Assembly (NCBI GenBank): GCA_023301565.1
Contig: JALZUO010000067.1
Span: 1 to 36,160, forward strand
Direction: 5' to 3'
DNA length: 36,160 nucleotides
Origin: Oligoflexales bacterium
GTDB taxonomy: Bacteria; Bdellovibrionota_B; Oligoflexia; Oligoflexales; JALZUQ01
In this document: piece by piece, positions 1 to 7,936 of the stretch
How the letters are laid out: the number at the start of each line of letters is the position of its first letter
How positions within the stretch are numbered: the first letter of the stretch is position 1
Position numbers and translations under genes: made by a program
Notes under the pieces: generated by a model
Database searches by the model: none
Seen by the model: only the letters and a program-made list of their open reading frames with translations
What the model was told of the DNA's origin: nothing

Positions 1-458
1 AGCTCCAAAGACAAAGTGTCTTTTCTTAGCTTGTAGCCAACAGAAGCTTGGATGGCTCTGCTTTTTATAAGGGTATCATTTACCGGAATTACCGACTGCA
101 GATTGATTTGCAGAGGTCCTCGGATATAAGATGCATTCAAAATCCCTTGAAAAGAAGTAGACTCTTCATTTCCAAAGTTTTGGTTTTCTCCGCGTTCATC
201 TAAAATCTGTAAGCGATCCCATTCGTAGACTGTCGAGGAAATTCCGGCATCTACCTGGATATAATCGGAGAGATCAATGCGTTCGGCAAGAAACTGCAAC
301 TCAGCACTATATGGTCCACGGATGATTCCAAACTCTTGCGACAAACCAGAAGAGCTAGCGTTTTGCGTCGCGATACTTAGCCTGAACTGAGTTTGAGCTT
401 GTAAGCTCAGGTTCCATGCTAATAGAGAACATAAGGTTAATGTGCACAGACGCTGCAT
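1..458 (-). CDS. Outer-membrane-like protein, N-terminal part (DUF3570-like by context), cut by left edge
   Basis: An open minus-strand frame starts with ATG at 458 and runs off the left edge; 152 codons are visible. A ribosome-binding site AAGGAAG precedes the ATG. The first ~22 residues form a signal peptide ending in LSLQAQ. The rest alternates polar and hydrophobic residues (for example IQVDAGISSTVYEW, LQINLQSVIPV), as in a beta-barrel, so an outer-membrane location is likely. The start overlaps the end of the upstream small lipoprotein gene by 22 bp, which suggests translational coupling. As I recall, DUF3570 outer-membrane proteins are often encoded beside a DUF4266 lipoprotein and a thioredoxin-like protein, and that is the basis for the tentative family call; the sequence alone does not let me confirm it. 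Confidence 0.6.
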   Translation of the reverse strand, partial: MQRLCTLTLCSLLAWNLSLQAQTQFRLSIATQNASSSGLSQEFGIIRGPYSAELQFLAERIDLSDYIQVDAGISSTVYEWDRLQILDERGENQNFGNEESTSFQGILNASYIRGPLQINLQSVIPVNDTLIKSRAIQASVGYKLRKDTLSLE

Positions 459-652
459 GCGCTTCCTTTCGTACCACTTGAACTAGCAAAGGGTGTGATG
501 ACCGCTTGCGGCTCGCCCGTTAAGGCGCTCGTTGTATCCATAGCCACGTGGTTGATTCTGCTGCGAGAAATATCTTGGGGACTCTGGCAGCTGAGGCTGC
601 CAGAACCAAGGGTGATCAAAGCGGCAAGTTTAAGTGCTTGCTTTAAAGTCAC
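437..652 (-). CDS. Small cysteine-tailed lipoprotein, DUF4266-like
   Basis: A 71-residue protein read from a GTG start at 652, two bases after the stop of the thioredoxin gene, with GGAGAG as ribosome-binding site. Residues 1-22 look like a lipoprotein signal (hydrophobic ALKLAALITLGSGSL, then Cys22), although the lipobox is weak. The mature part is only ~50 residues and ends in a Cys66-x-x-Cys69 pair followed by Ala-His. Size, lipidation signal, cysteine-containing C-terminus and neighbours resemble DUF4266, a family of unknown function. The flanking CXXC thioredoxin-fold protein could act on the terminal cysteines; that is inference. Confidence is good that it is a gene and moderate for the family. 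Confidence 0.6.
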   Translation of the reverse strand: MTLKQALKLAALITLGSGSLSCQSPQDISRSRINHVAMDTTSALTGEPQAVITPFASSSGTKGSACSVCAH

Positions 653-654
653 GG

Positions 655-1170
655 TTACTCTCCACTCACGATAGATTTAATCTCTTCTACGTCAGAGTCT
701 CTAAGGAGCCCCTGGTGCTTGTAAACAACTGTGTTGTCACGATCGAGGATAAAGAGAGTAGGTGTTTTTCTTACACCGTATGCCTTTGTCGCAAGCCTTT
801 CGTTGTCAAAAGCCACAGGCCCAAACAGGTTATCTGCATTGTCAGCAATAAAGTCTTTTACCGAATCTGCATCACGGTCAGTTGAGATTTGACGAAGCGT
901 TACGTTGTCTTGAAGCTCACTTGCTAGGCTAAAAAGAACTGGGAGGTTCTTTGCACAGGTGCCGCATGAAATGCTAAAAAACTCTACAAAAGTGAACGCG
1001 TGCTCTTCATCTAAAACGTCACGAATACACCCTTTTGTTTGGCTGCCGTCTGTGCTCTGTTGCTCTAGTACAACGCATGGCGCTTTGTCGCCTACATTTA
1101 AACCTTGTGCTAGGGCTATGCTAGACACCATAAAAGAGAAAATCATACTGATTCTGATTGCTTGTTTCAT
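655..1170 (-). CDS. Exported thioredoxin-fold (TlpA/ResA-like) protein
   Basis: A 171-residue protein. I start it at ATG 1170 rather than the longer frame at 1200, because AAGGAG lies 8 bases upstream of 1170 and the hydrophobic signal peptide (residues ~5-21, ending ALAQ) begins there. GLNVGDKAPCVVLEQ is the usual start of an AhpC/TSA or TlpA-type thioredoxin domain. The active site is Cys69-Gly-Thr-Cys72 in FSISCGTCAKNLP. The cis-proline loop is seen as KTPTLFILD. Such proteins act in the periplasm as disulfide reductants. An extra cysteine pair, Cys32 and Cys48, is present. It is first in a tight operon with the small lipoprotein and the outer-membrane-like protein, so it may reduce the lipoprotein's cysteines. 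Confidence 0.88.
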   Translation of the reverse strand: MKQAIRISMIFSFMVSSIALAQGLNVGDKAPCVVLEQQSTDGSQTKGCIRDVLDEEHAFTFVEFFSISCGTCAKNLPVLFSLASELQDNVTLRQISTDRDADSVKDFIADNADNLFGPVAFDNERLATKAYGVRKTPTLFILDRDNTVVYKHQGLLRDSDVEEIKSIVSGE

Positions 1171-1258
1171 CCTTGAACTCCTTCTTGTTTGATTTGTCAT
1201 TTAACCAGATACTCGTGCTTACGGTAAACGGATAAGTTATGTGACTAGCTTCGTGAAT

Positions 1259-1287
1259 TTAATAAATCGCCAAAGGTTTTTTGTGAA
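1259..1287 (-). promoter_or_regulatory. Candidate sigma70-type promoter for the thioredoxin operon
   Basis: On the minus strand TTCACA (1287-1282) and TATTAA (1264-1259) are separated by 17 bp. This matches five and four of six consensus bases and lies ~90 bp upstream of the operon's ATG. Pattern match only. Confidence 0.4.
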
Positions 1288-1290
1288 AAT

Positions 1291-1309
1291 ATGCTTATTA
1301 CTTAAGCAT
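1291..1309. promoter_or_regulatory. 19-bp palindrome, candidate operator
   Basis: ATGCTTA-ttact-TAAGCAT is a perfect 7-bp inverted repeat with a 5-bp spacer. It lies immediately upstream of the -35 of the candidate thioredoxin-operon promoter, in the divergent region shared with dcd. This geometry fits a dimeric regulator. No regulator family is identifiable. Confidence 0.35.
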
Positions 1310-1411
1310 GCATAAATGGCGGCAGTTACAGGCGGCATCTGACCAGTTTAGAATTTGCTCAGCCCGCAGAATCCTTTGGACGGTCTGGCACATAAGCGCT
1401 ACCCTCCATCT

Positions 1412-1957
1412 ATGATACTTACTGACGCAGCCATTTTAGAAGCCGTAGAACAAAAACAGATCGTAATCGAACCTTTTGACAGGCAAGCACTTGGTTCGAA
1501 CAGCTACGACGTAAAGTTGGGGTCGACGCTCGCCTTGTATAAAGACGAAGTGTTGGATGCGAGCTCGCACAACGAAGTAGATTACTTTGAAATCCCACCT
1601 GAAGGGTATGTGCTCATGCCAGATCAGTTCTATTTAGGCGTTACATTAGAGTACACCGAGTCGCATAAACATGTCCCCTTTTTAGAGGGCAAGTCGAGTA
1701 TAGGTAGGCTTGGCATTGATATCCATGCCACAGCGGGCAAAGGTGATATTGGTTTTTGCAATCACTGGACTCTCGAGATCTCGGTTAAAAAACCTGTGAA
1801 GGTATTTGCGGGGATGCCTATTGGGCAGCTTATTTATTTTGACGTGAACGGCTCTTGCGAGACCCCGTACAAAGTAAAAAAATCAGCTAAATACAATGCG
1901 CGTTCGACGGTGCCGGTTGAGTCGCATATGTTTCGGAACTTTCCACTACGCAGTTAG
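1412..1957 (+). CDS. dcd: dCTP deaminase (Dcd family)
   Basis: A 181-residue protein that deaminates dCTP to dUTP for dTMP synthesis in the cytosol. The start MILTDAAI at 1412 matches the family N-terminus exactly; an upstream TTG at 1355 would add a non-homologous tail. Visible signatures are IEPFD and SNSYDVKLG (residues ~19-37), GKSSIGRLGI (93-102, with Ser95/Ser96 and Arg99), and HATAGKGDIGFCNHWTLEIS with Glu122 in the position of the catalytic glutamate. Length is normal. The sequence does not decide between a mono-functional deaminase and a bifunctional deaminase/dUTPase. No convincing ribosome-binding site precedes the ATG. It is divergent from the thioredoxin operon and followed by a DMT transporter. 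Confidence 0.9.
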   Translation: MILTDAAILEAVEQKQIVIEPFDRQALGSNSYDVKLGSTLALYKDEVLDASSHNEVDYFEIPPEGYVLMPDQFYLGVTLEYTESHKHVPFLEGKSSIGRLGIDIHATAGKGDIGFCNHWTLEISVKKPVKVFAGMPIGQLIYFDVNGSCETPYKVKKSAKYNARSTVPVESHMFRNFPLRS

Positions 1958-2009
1958 ATGAGTGGTTGTAGGCTATATGTAGCTATTGTATTTAAGTGTT
2001 AGAAAGTCC

Positions 2010-2975
2010 ATGCAACCAAAACTTGAAAATTCTTCTTATTCGCTAGGTTTGGCAATGGCCCTCGGTTGGGCGGTGTTGACTGCGGCGCGAGATGTCGCTG
2101 CTGGGAAGCTTGTGCAGAGTTTTCCACCTATGCTCTTCGCTCTTGCGATGGGGCTGCTATGTTTTTTTGCCTACGGACTTTTAAACTTAGGTCGGGGTAA
2201 TTTTAAAAAGCTTTGGCAGATGGTTTTAAAACACCGGATGAACGTTGTAGCGCTATCTATTGCTAGTTTGGTAGTTTGGATTACATCGATTTTTTCGGTG
2301 AAGTTTCTGGAACCTGCTGTAGCCTCCGTGGTTACGCTTGGAGTAACCCCTCTTACAACCTCCATTTTTAGTCGTTGGCTCCGACCAAACGCAAAAAGTA
2401 ATATGCGCGACTGGGTTGCTTCCTTAGGTATTATGTTAGGTGTTAGTTTTTTAGCTTACCACTCGCTTAGTGCTAGAGGAGGGCTAGGTGAGCAGCCGTA
2501 CGGATTGATTGTTGTTGGTTTTGGCTGTGCCGTGGTTTCAGGGGTTCTTATCTCTTTGGCTATGTACTTTGCAAAGGACTTGTATGATGCTGGCTGGAAA
2601 CCAGCACAAGTTGTTTTCGTTCGGCTTTGGGGGTTGACCTTTTTTCTTTCCATATATGTTTGTTCTGTTATGAACCCTTTAGAAGCAACTTATTGGACAG
2701 CGGAGAACTCCATTACCATTTTAGGCTTGGGAATATTTTGTTCTTTTTTGCCGATTTATCTTAGTCAAAGTAGCCTTAGGATCTTGGAGCCGCTCGTGTA
2801 CTCCAAAATACTATGCCTGCTTCCCGTCTTTGCTTTTATGTTTCAGTTTCTAGACGGCAGAATAAGCTACTCTGAGCAAACGGCTATAGGCATTGCTCTG
2901 ATTTTGATCTTTGTATTTTATGGGGCAAGAGGGAACGTTCGCAAAAATCTTTTGGTCAAACGGCTTTATCCGTGA
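2010..2975 (+). CDS. DMT superfamily (EamA-type) transporter
   Basis: A 321-residue integral membrane protein with about ten hydrophobic segments in two repeats (SLGLAMALGWAVLTAARDVA at the start of the first; PYGLIVVGFGCAVVSGVLIS opening the second), the layout of EamA drug/metabolite exporters. The conserved glutamate-proline pair at the end of each half is visible (FLEPAVASVV and ILEPLVYSKI). Substrate is unknown. ATG 2010 is preferred over TTG 1986 because the predicted N-terminus then starts in a short cytosolic tail; AGAAAG is a weak ribosome-binding site. Its 3' end overlaps the convergent Ppx/GppA gene by 20 bp, so the two mRNAs share no room for a terminator. Confidence 0.85.
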   Translation: MQPKLENSSYSLGLAMALGWAVLTAARDVAAGKLVQSFPPMLFALAMGLLCFFAYGLLNLGRGNFKKLWQMVLKHRMNVVALSIASLVVWITSIFSVKFLEPAVASVVTLGVTPLTTSIFSRWLRPNAKSNMRDWVASLGIMLGVSFLAYHSLSARGGLGEQPYGLIVVGFGCAVVSGVLISLAMYFAKDLYDAGWKPAQVVFVRLWGLTFFLSIYVCSVMNPLEATYWTAENSITILGLGIFCSFLPIYLSQSSLRILEPLVYSKILCLLPVFAFMFQFLDGRISYSEQTAIGIALILIFVFYGARGNVRKNLLVKRLYP

Positions 2976-3894
2976 TCTCTTTGATGGCTAGCCCGTCTCG
3001 GATAGATGCTTTTGAAATCACTAGTTTTTCGCAGCGGCTAAAGTGCATGACCCCAAGCAGGATGGTCATTCCCGCCCAAATCACTTCTGAACGACGCACG
3101 GACAGTCCTGTGTTTTCTGCTATTTCTCCGGGTGTATTCCAGTTCATCAAAACATTTTGCAGCTCCCAGAGCTGGTTCAAGGAAATGGTGTGGCCATGCA
3201 AAGCCTCGGTTTGTTTGAAAAGGTGCCGGTGCAACTTGCCGATGGCCTTGATAGTTCCTGAAGACCCGTAGCAGCAAACAGGAGCGGACTTTTCTGGTAG
3301 GTTTGTTTTTCTACAAACCTTTTGAATTTTAGCGGCTAGTACCTGTACGCCCCGGTGCTTGTTATTTAAAAAGCCGTACTTCATAGAAGCAGTCACAGCC
3401 CCGAGATTGAGCGAGTGATACAAAGGCCCCTTTTTGGCCCTATTGCCTTGGCCAAATATGACCTCAGTCGAACCACCACCAATATCCATCATCATCCATG
3501 GACGAGAATCTAGGTCAAAGTGCGCCTGCTGACCAATGAAAATAGCCTTGGCTTCTTCTAGGCCCGATAGCACTTGGATGCTGATCCCAGTTTTTTTGCG
3601 GACTTGGTCAATCACATCGCTTGCATTGTTTGCAGTTCTGAGGCTGTAGGTTGCAAAACACTTAAGTGGCGCTCGGTGCGTCTTAGCTAGGTTTATGCAC
3701 TCTGCTACCGCCTTGCAAAGAAGATTCGTGGAGGTTTTGCTGATCTCTGGCCCTTTTGCTAGGTCCTCTCCTAAGCGCAATGGGAACTTTTTGGTGTAGA
3801 CATACTCAAGGTCACCGTGGGCATCTTGGTTGGTTACAAATAGGTGAACCGAGTTTGTTCCAATATCTAAAATTGCGACTCTTGGGTTTTGCAT
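2956..3894 (-). CDS. Ppx/GppA family phosphatase (exopolyphosphatase)
   Basis: A 312-residue enzyme of the ASKHA fold. The first phosphate-binding motif is DIGTNS (residues 10-15), the catalytic glutamate region SGLEEAKAIF is at ~110-119, and the second phosphate motif MDIGGGSTEVIFG is at ~136-148. Later SGTIKAIG and IWAGMTILLGVM complete the Ppx-GppA domain. There is no C-terminal HD-like domain, so it is the short form, which can hydrolyse polyphosphate or pppGpp. It lies 35 bp downstream of ppk on the same strand, so an exopolyphosphatase role is the better guess. The pair likely controls polyphosphate level from one transcript. Confidence 0.9.
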   Translation of the reverse strand: MQNPRVAILDIGTNSVHLFVTNQDAHGDLEYVYTKKFPLRLGEDLAKGPEISKTSTNLLCKAVAECINLAKTHRAPLKCFATYSLRTANNASDVIDQVRKKTGISIQVLSGLEEAKAIFIGQQAHFDLDSRPWMMMDIGGGSTEVIFGQGNRAKKGPLYHSLNLGAVTASMKYGFLNNKHRGVQVLAAKIQKVCRKTNLPEKSAPVCCYGSSGTIKAIGKLHRHLFKQTEALHGHTISLNQLWELQNVLMNWNTPGEIAENTGLSVRRSEVIWAGMTILLGVMHFSRCEKLVISKASIRDGLAIKEITDKAV

Positions 3895-3929
3895 AGGGCT
3901 AGTACCGCTTTTTTAAAAGTTTCGAGGGC

Positions 3930-6257
3930 TTAGATGTTTCTTTTATGCTTTTCTTTAGCTTTTTCTTTTATTTTGGACTTTCGCTTACCAGGTTTTGTTG
4001 AGCGAATGAGGGGACGTCGCCGACCGGCCTTTGACTTTACGCGGATGGCTTCATCATATGGAAGTGACTTGACTCCATCTGTTCTTGCTATTTCAATGAA
4101 CTCAGCCTGGGACCTAAGTTTTTTATCTTCGTCAGGTGCGTGGATGCGATTGTAGCTCCCAAAGGCGTCTAAAACCCATGTCTGACAGTTGTCTTCGAGG
4201 GTGGTGGCAAGGATTTCATCAAGAAGTCTCGCCTTTAGCTCAGGGTCTTCAACCGGGAACATACACTCAATACGGCGGATCATGTTTCTGGTCATCCAAT
4301 CTGCACTTGCCAGGTAACATAGCTGTTCGCCATCATGATGAAAGTAAAAAATCCTAGAGTGCTCCAAGAAACGGTCTAAGACCGAGCGCACATGGATGTT
4401 TTCAGAGAGCCCCTTAATGCCTGGCCTGAGGCAGCAAACCCCGCGTACGATCAATTCAATCTTAACGCCAGCCTGCGAGGCTTCATATAATGCTTGGATT
4501 AAAGCCGGATCTACGAGTGCATTCATTTTGGCGATGATATGTCCTTCACCTGATTTTTTATGAAAGCTAATCTCGTCGCGAATAAGACGCAGGGTATGAT
4601 TTCGTAAGTTGACTGGGGCTAGAATGATTTTTTGAAAGCTTGGTAGCGAACTCTCACCTAGTTCTCGGATCGATCCCTGAAAAATATTAAACCCAGTTAA
4701 CAGGTTAAACATTTTAGAAAGGTCATCCCCGATAACCTTATCAGAAGTCATAAAGCCTATATCTGTGTATAGCTTTGCAGTGCTTGAATTGTAGTTTCCA
4801 GTACTCAAATGCGAGTAACGGATGAGTTTGTTGCCTTTTTTGCGGATGATCAACGTGGCTTTTGCGTGGGTTTTTAGCCCCACAAAACCAAAGACAACGT
4901 TGACGCCACTGCGTTCAAGTTGCCTGGCCCATTGAATATTGTTTTTCTCATCAAACCTAGCTTTGAGTTCGATGATGGCCGTTACTTGTATTCCTCTGTC
5001 AGCTGCTTCAATGAGCGCATCAATAATGGGTGACTCACCGGAGGTTCGGTAAAGGGTTTGTTTGATAGCAACTACATCTGGGTGGTGAGCTGCCGACTGC
5101 AACAGTTCAATCACCGGGTAAAAGCTTTCGTACGGGTGATGCAGCATGACATTTTGTTCATCTAGAATAGAGAAGATGTCTTCTCTGCTTGAGAACACAG
5201 CTGGAATTCGCGGGTTAAAAGGTTCATCTTTTAATATGCTAAGCGGTAGCTTGTATAGCTGCATAATTCCCGGGATATCAAAGACACCTCGGATTTCGCT
5301 GATTATAGTGGTTTTGTCAGCTTTTAGGATATGCATCAAGGTTTCACGCGTATCTTTAGACATTCCCTCGGAAACTTCCATGCGGACAATTTCTTGGTAC
5401 TCCCTGCGTATAACCTCTTTTTGTATGCTTTTAAGAAGATCAACCACTTCATTTTCAAGTAAGTCATAGTCTAGGTTGCGGGTTACGCGGACCATACCTG
5501 CATACTCTACCCCTAGGCCTAAAAATAAATCACCAATATGGCTTGAGACAAGGTCTTCTGTGAGTACATACCTGGTCTCTCCTAGTTTTGGCGTGACGGG
5601 TACGAGGCGGGGAAGAACCTTTGGGACTTGGATAAACCCCAAGTTCGGATTACCTGTGCGTAGCCCATCCAACCGTACAACGACGTAATTGTGCCCGTTA
5701 TTAAAAAAAGGTGCGGGATGGGCAGGGTCTACAACCAACGGTGTTAGAACTGGGAATATATTGCTGCGAAAAAACTTATCCATCACCGTTTTTTCGGATC
5801 CCTTGATTGTATCGTAGCCGACAAGGGTAATTTCATACTCTTCAAGGCTAGGAAGAACTTCTTCACGCAACACTTTTTGCTGTTTTTGAATAAGGTCCTC
5901 TACGATGACGCGTATCTCGCTAAGGGTATCTTCTATGAGGTGCAAAGAGGGGTATTCTTGAGTCGTGATTTCTTCTTTGATTAGAGTCTGTAGTCCGGCG
6001 ACTCGAACCATAAAAAACTCATCGAGGTTACTCGAAAAGATACTTAGAAATTTTAGTTTTTCCAATAAGGGCGTGGACGGGTCCTGGGCAAGCTCTAAAA
6101 CTCTTTGGTTAAAAGCAAGCCAGCTGATTTCTCGGTTGATGAACGTATCTCTAGAGTCCACCCACGAAGAAGGACCTCCCTTTACAGGAGGCCCTTTAGG
6201 TTTTTTTTTCAAGTTCGAAGCTTTTGAGGTTGCATTTATAGGCTTTGTTTTTGCCAC
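3930..6257 (-). CDS. ppk1: Polyphosphate kinase 1
   Basis: A 775-residue PPK1, which reversibly transfers the ATP gamma-phosphate to polyphosphate. Domains are N (FINREISWLAFNQRVLELA, ~39-57), head, C1 and C2. Key residues seen: HHPYESFYPVIELL (~373), KQTLYRTS (~399), the phosphohistidine loop LKTHAKATLI with His464, and YSHLSTGNYN (~481). GTG at 6257 is chosen: AGAGGT lies just upstream, and an ATG three bases earlier is out of frame. The protein is ~85 residues longer than the E. coli enzyme because of a basic ~30-residue N-terminal extension and a very Arg/Lys-rich C-terminal tail (last ~40 residues), both possibly polyphosphate- or nucleic-acid-binding. Upstream of the Ppx/GppA gene in the same direction. 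Confidence 0.97.
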   Translation of the reverse strand: MAKTKPINATSKASNLKKKPKGPPVKGGPSSWVDSRDTFINREISWLAFNQRVLELAQDPSTPLLEKLKFLSIFSSNLDEFFMVRVAGLQTLIKEEITTQEYPSLHLIEDTLSEIRVIVEDLIQKQQKVLREEVLPSLEEYEITLVGYDTIKGSEKTVMDKFFRSNIFPVLTPLVVDPAHPAPFFNNGHNYVVVRLDGLRTGNPNLGFIQVPKVLPRLVPVTPKLGETRYVLTEDLVSSHIGDLFLGLGVEYAGMVRVTRNLDYDLLENEVVDLLKSIQKEVIRREYQEIVRMEVSEGMSKDTRETLMHILKADKTTIISEIRGVFDIPGIMQLYKLPLSILKDEPFNPRIPAVFSSREDIFSILDEQNVMLHHPYESFYPVIELLQSAAHHPDVVAIKQTLYRTSGESPIIDALIEAADRGIQVTAIIELKARFDEKNNIQWARQLERSGVNVVFGFVGLKTHAKATLIIRKKGNKLIRYSHLSTGNYNSSTAKLYTDIGFMTSDKVIGDDLSKMFNLLTGFNIFQGSIRELGESSLPSFQKIILAPVNLRNHTLRLIRDEISFHKKSGEGHIIAKMNALVDPALIQALYEASQAGVKIELIVRGVCCLRPGIKGLSENIHVRSVLDRFLEHSRIFYFHHDGEQLCYLASADWMTRNMIRRIECMFPVEDPELKARLLDEILATTLEDNCQTWVLDAFGSYNRIHAPDEDKKLRSQAEFIEIARTDGVKSLPYDEAIRVKSKAGRRRPLIRSTKPGKRKSKIKEKAKEKHKRNI

Positions 6258-6326
6258 TTCATACCTCTAATAAGACGTTACCCAATATGTTCTCACAAAT
6301 TGTAGCACAGCCTAAAGAGCTTAAAC

Positions 6327-6581
6327 CTATTTTTTGCCGCCGCGTTGGTATTTTTTGCGGAACTTCTCAATCCTACCTTCAGAATCGACTAGTTTTTGCT
6401 GGCCGGTGTAGAAAGGGTGAGATGCACTTGAAACTTCAAGAGTAATGACGGGGTATTCGTTGCCGTCTTCCCACTTCATAGTTTCTTTAGATGTTTTTGT
6501 AGATCTAGATAGGTAAGCAAAGTCGGAAGAGCCGTCTTTGAAGATCACAAAGTTGTAGTCTGGATGTATGTTGCTTTTCAT
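6327..6581 (-). CDS. rpmE2: 50S ribosomal protein L31, type B (zinc-free)
   Basis: An 84-residue ribosomal protein starting MKSNIHPDY at ATG 6581; the longer frame to 6620 adds a non-family tail. [27 protein letters not shown] and the end [10 protein letters not shown] are diagnostic of type B L31. It contains no cysteine at all, so it is the C-minus paralogue that needs no zinc. In many bacteria this form is repressed by Zur and replaces the zinc-binding L31 under zinc starvation. I see no clear Zur-box palindrome upstream, so here it may be the only L31. It appears to be transcribed alone. The ribosome-binding site is weak (GGGACG). Confidence 0.95.
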   Translation of the reverse strand: MKSNIHPDYNFVIFKDGSSDFAYLSRSTKTSKETMKWEDGNEYPVITLEVSSASHPFYTGQQKLVDSEGRIEKFRKKYQRGGKK

Positions 6582-6705
6582 TGTAAACGTCCCATTTCTA
6601 TAAGGATATTGTTCGAGCATTGGAGAATGCCTCAGAGCTCTACAAAAAGCAACACCATCTTGGGCAGCGTTCGGTACGCTTAAGGTGCCAAAATCGCTCG
6701 ATTTT

Positions 6706-7791
6706 TTAGTTTTCGTGCAGCTGTTTATGTGAGCACTGAATATAGTGCCTCAATCGATGGTCCAAAAGCCCGCGTTCTAGCAGGCCTGGGCCAATGACTG
6801 GAAAGGGCCTATGCCTCAAAGGCCAATGCTCAAGCTGCTTGCAACCGTCACGCGACAAGAATATTTGATCTGCTTCCCATTCGTATTTCTTGTGGATCAG
6901 GCCGAAAAACCTTGGCATGGCTACGACCGGATCTTTGTTGTAAATCACTCGCCAAGAGTGTGGGATTTTCTTTTGGTAGAACTTAGAAAGTTGTTCCCCC
7001 AAAAGCTTTGGTGCACCAAAGGTTACGACTCTATCTATTTGGCCACCAGTGGCTTTACCCTCTTGGTGCTTTGCTTCCATCATTACAGCTGTAGCGATAG
7101 CGATAGCACCGCCTTTACTGTGCCCCGTAAACCAAACTGGGAGCCTTTGGCTGTCGGGTTGTAGCTCTTTGATTTTGGCTGCAAGACTACGCTTTTCCAG
7201 TATTGCATCTGCTGCTTTTATGTAGCCGTTATGTCCTACAAAATCTGTTAGTTCTGACAGGTAGCTCCCAATCTTTTTAACGTTTAGGTTTGCGGCGTTA
7301 TAATTTTGAATCCAATCCCAAAAAGTACTTGAACCTCGAAATACTACAACAATAAAGTCTGCGTGTTGCACAATAGCGTATTCGTTTGTTCCGATAGTAT
7401 AAAAATCATAGCTATCAAAACCCCATGCTTTGACCAACTCTCTGGATTTTTCCGTCTCTCTTTTCTTAGAGCCTGCAAAGGTGGTTTTAAAATCTGGCTT
7501 ACTGACATCTTTGTCGTAAACAATGTGGGAAAGCAATGAAAGGACTACTGCATTGCTCCAAGTAAAGGAGGTCGTGTTTGGAGCGAATTCTAAGCAATCT
7601 TTACGGATGTACTCTCCGCAAACCCGAAAGGCTTCGAGGGAGCTGTCTCCAAGATCTACCTCTGGTGCCAGGGTTTGCCAGCTCCCTTTTTGTTTTAAAG
7701 GGCTTTTTAGAGCCGAGTCTTGCAGACTTTTACAGCCTAAAATGATGGCAACAAGGGCAAAAATACTAGGTAGAAGTGGCCTAAATTTCAT
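6706..7791 (-). CDS. Class-3 lipase family lipoprotein
   Basis: A 361-residue alpha/beta hydrolase, lipase class 3 type (PF01764-like). ATG 7791 is chosen because GGAG lies 9 bases upstream and a lipoprotein signal follows directly (hydrophobic residues 6-19, Cys20 in IILGCKS). The oxyanion strand is [14 protein letters not shown] (~147-160). The nucleophile is Ser225 in [11 protein letters not shown], the acid probably Asp287 in VIYNKDPVV, and the base probably His349 in DHRLRHY. The eukaryotic-fungal-type order (FRG, GHSKG, TFGAPK) is complete, so it should be an active lipid-anchored lipase or esterase. Substrate is unknown. It is divergent from the lipoprotein gene at 7937. Confidence 0.88.
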   Translation of the reverse strand: MKFRPLLPSIFALVAIILGCKSLQDSALKSPLKQKGSWQTLAPEVDLGDSSLEAFRVCGEYIRKDCLEFAPNTTSFTWSNAVVLSLLSHIVYDKDVSKPDFKTTFAGSKKRETEKSRELVKAWGFDSYDFYTIGTNEYAIVQHADFIVVVFRGSSTFWDWIQNYNAANLNVKKIGSYLSELTDFVGHNGYIKAADAILEKRSLAAKIKELQPDSQRLPVWFTGHSKGGAIAIATAVMMEAKHQEGKATGGQIDRVVTFGAPKLLGEQLSKFYQKKIPHSWRVIYNKDPVVAMPRFFGLIHKKYEWEADQIFLSRDGCKQLEHWPLRHRPFPVIGPGLLERGLLDHRLRHYIQCSHKQLHEN

Positions 7792-7837
7792 GTTGTGAGC
7801 TCCATTGGTTTTTTTAAAACAATACAAAAATTGATCT

Positions 7838-7867
7838 TTACACACAAAAAATACAGCTACTTATAAA
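7838..7867 (+). promoter_or_regulatory. Weak candidate promoter for the 7937 gene
   Basis: TTACAC (7838-7843) and TATAAA (7862-7867) with an 18-bp spacer lie in an AT-rich divergent region about 70 bp upstream of the gene. The -35 is poor; this is a pattern match only. Confidence 0.25.
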
Positions 7868-7936
7868 ACATACCTGCACAGATTTAGTAGGGCTCCGAGA
7901 AAGAATACAGTTAAAAATCTTGTGAGGTTTGTTTCC

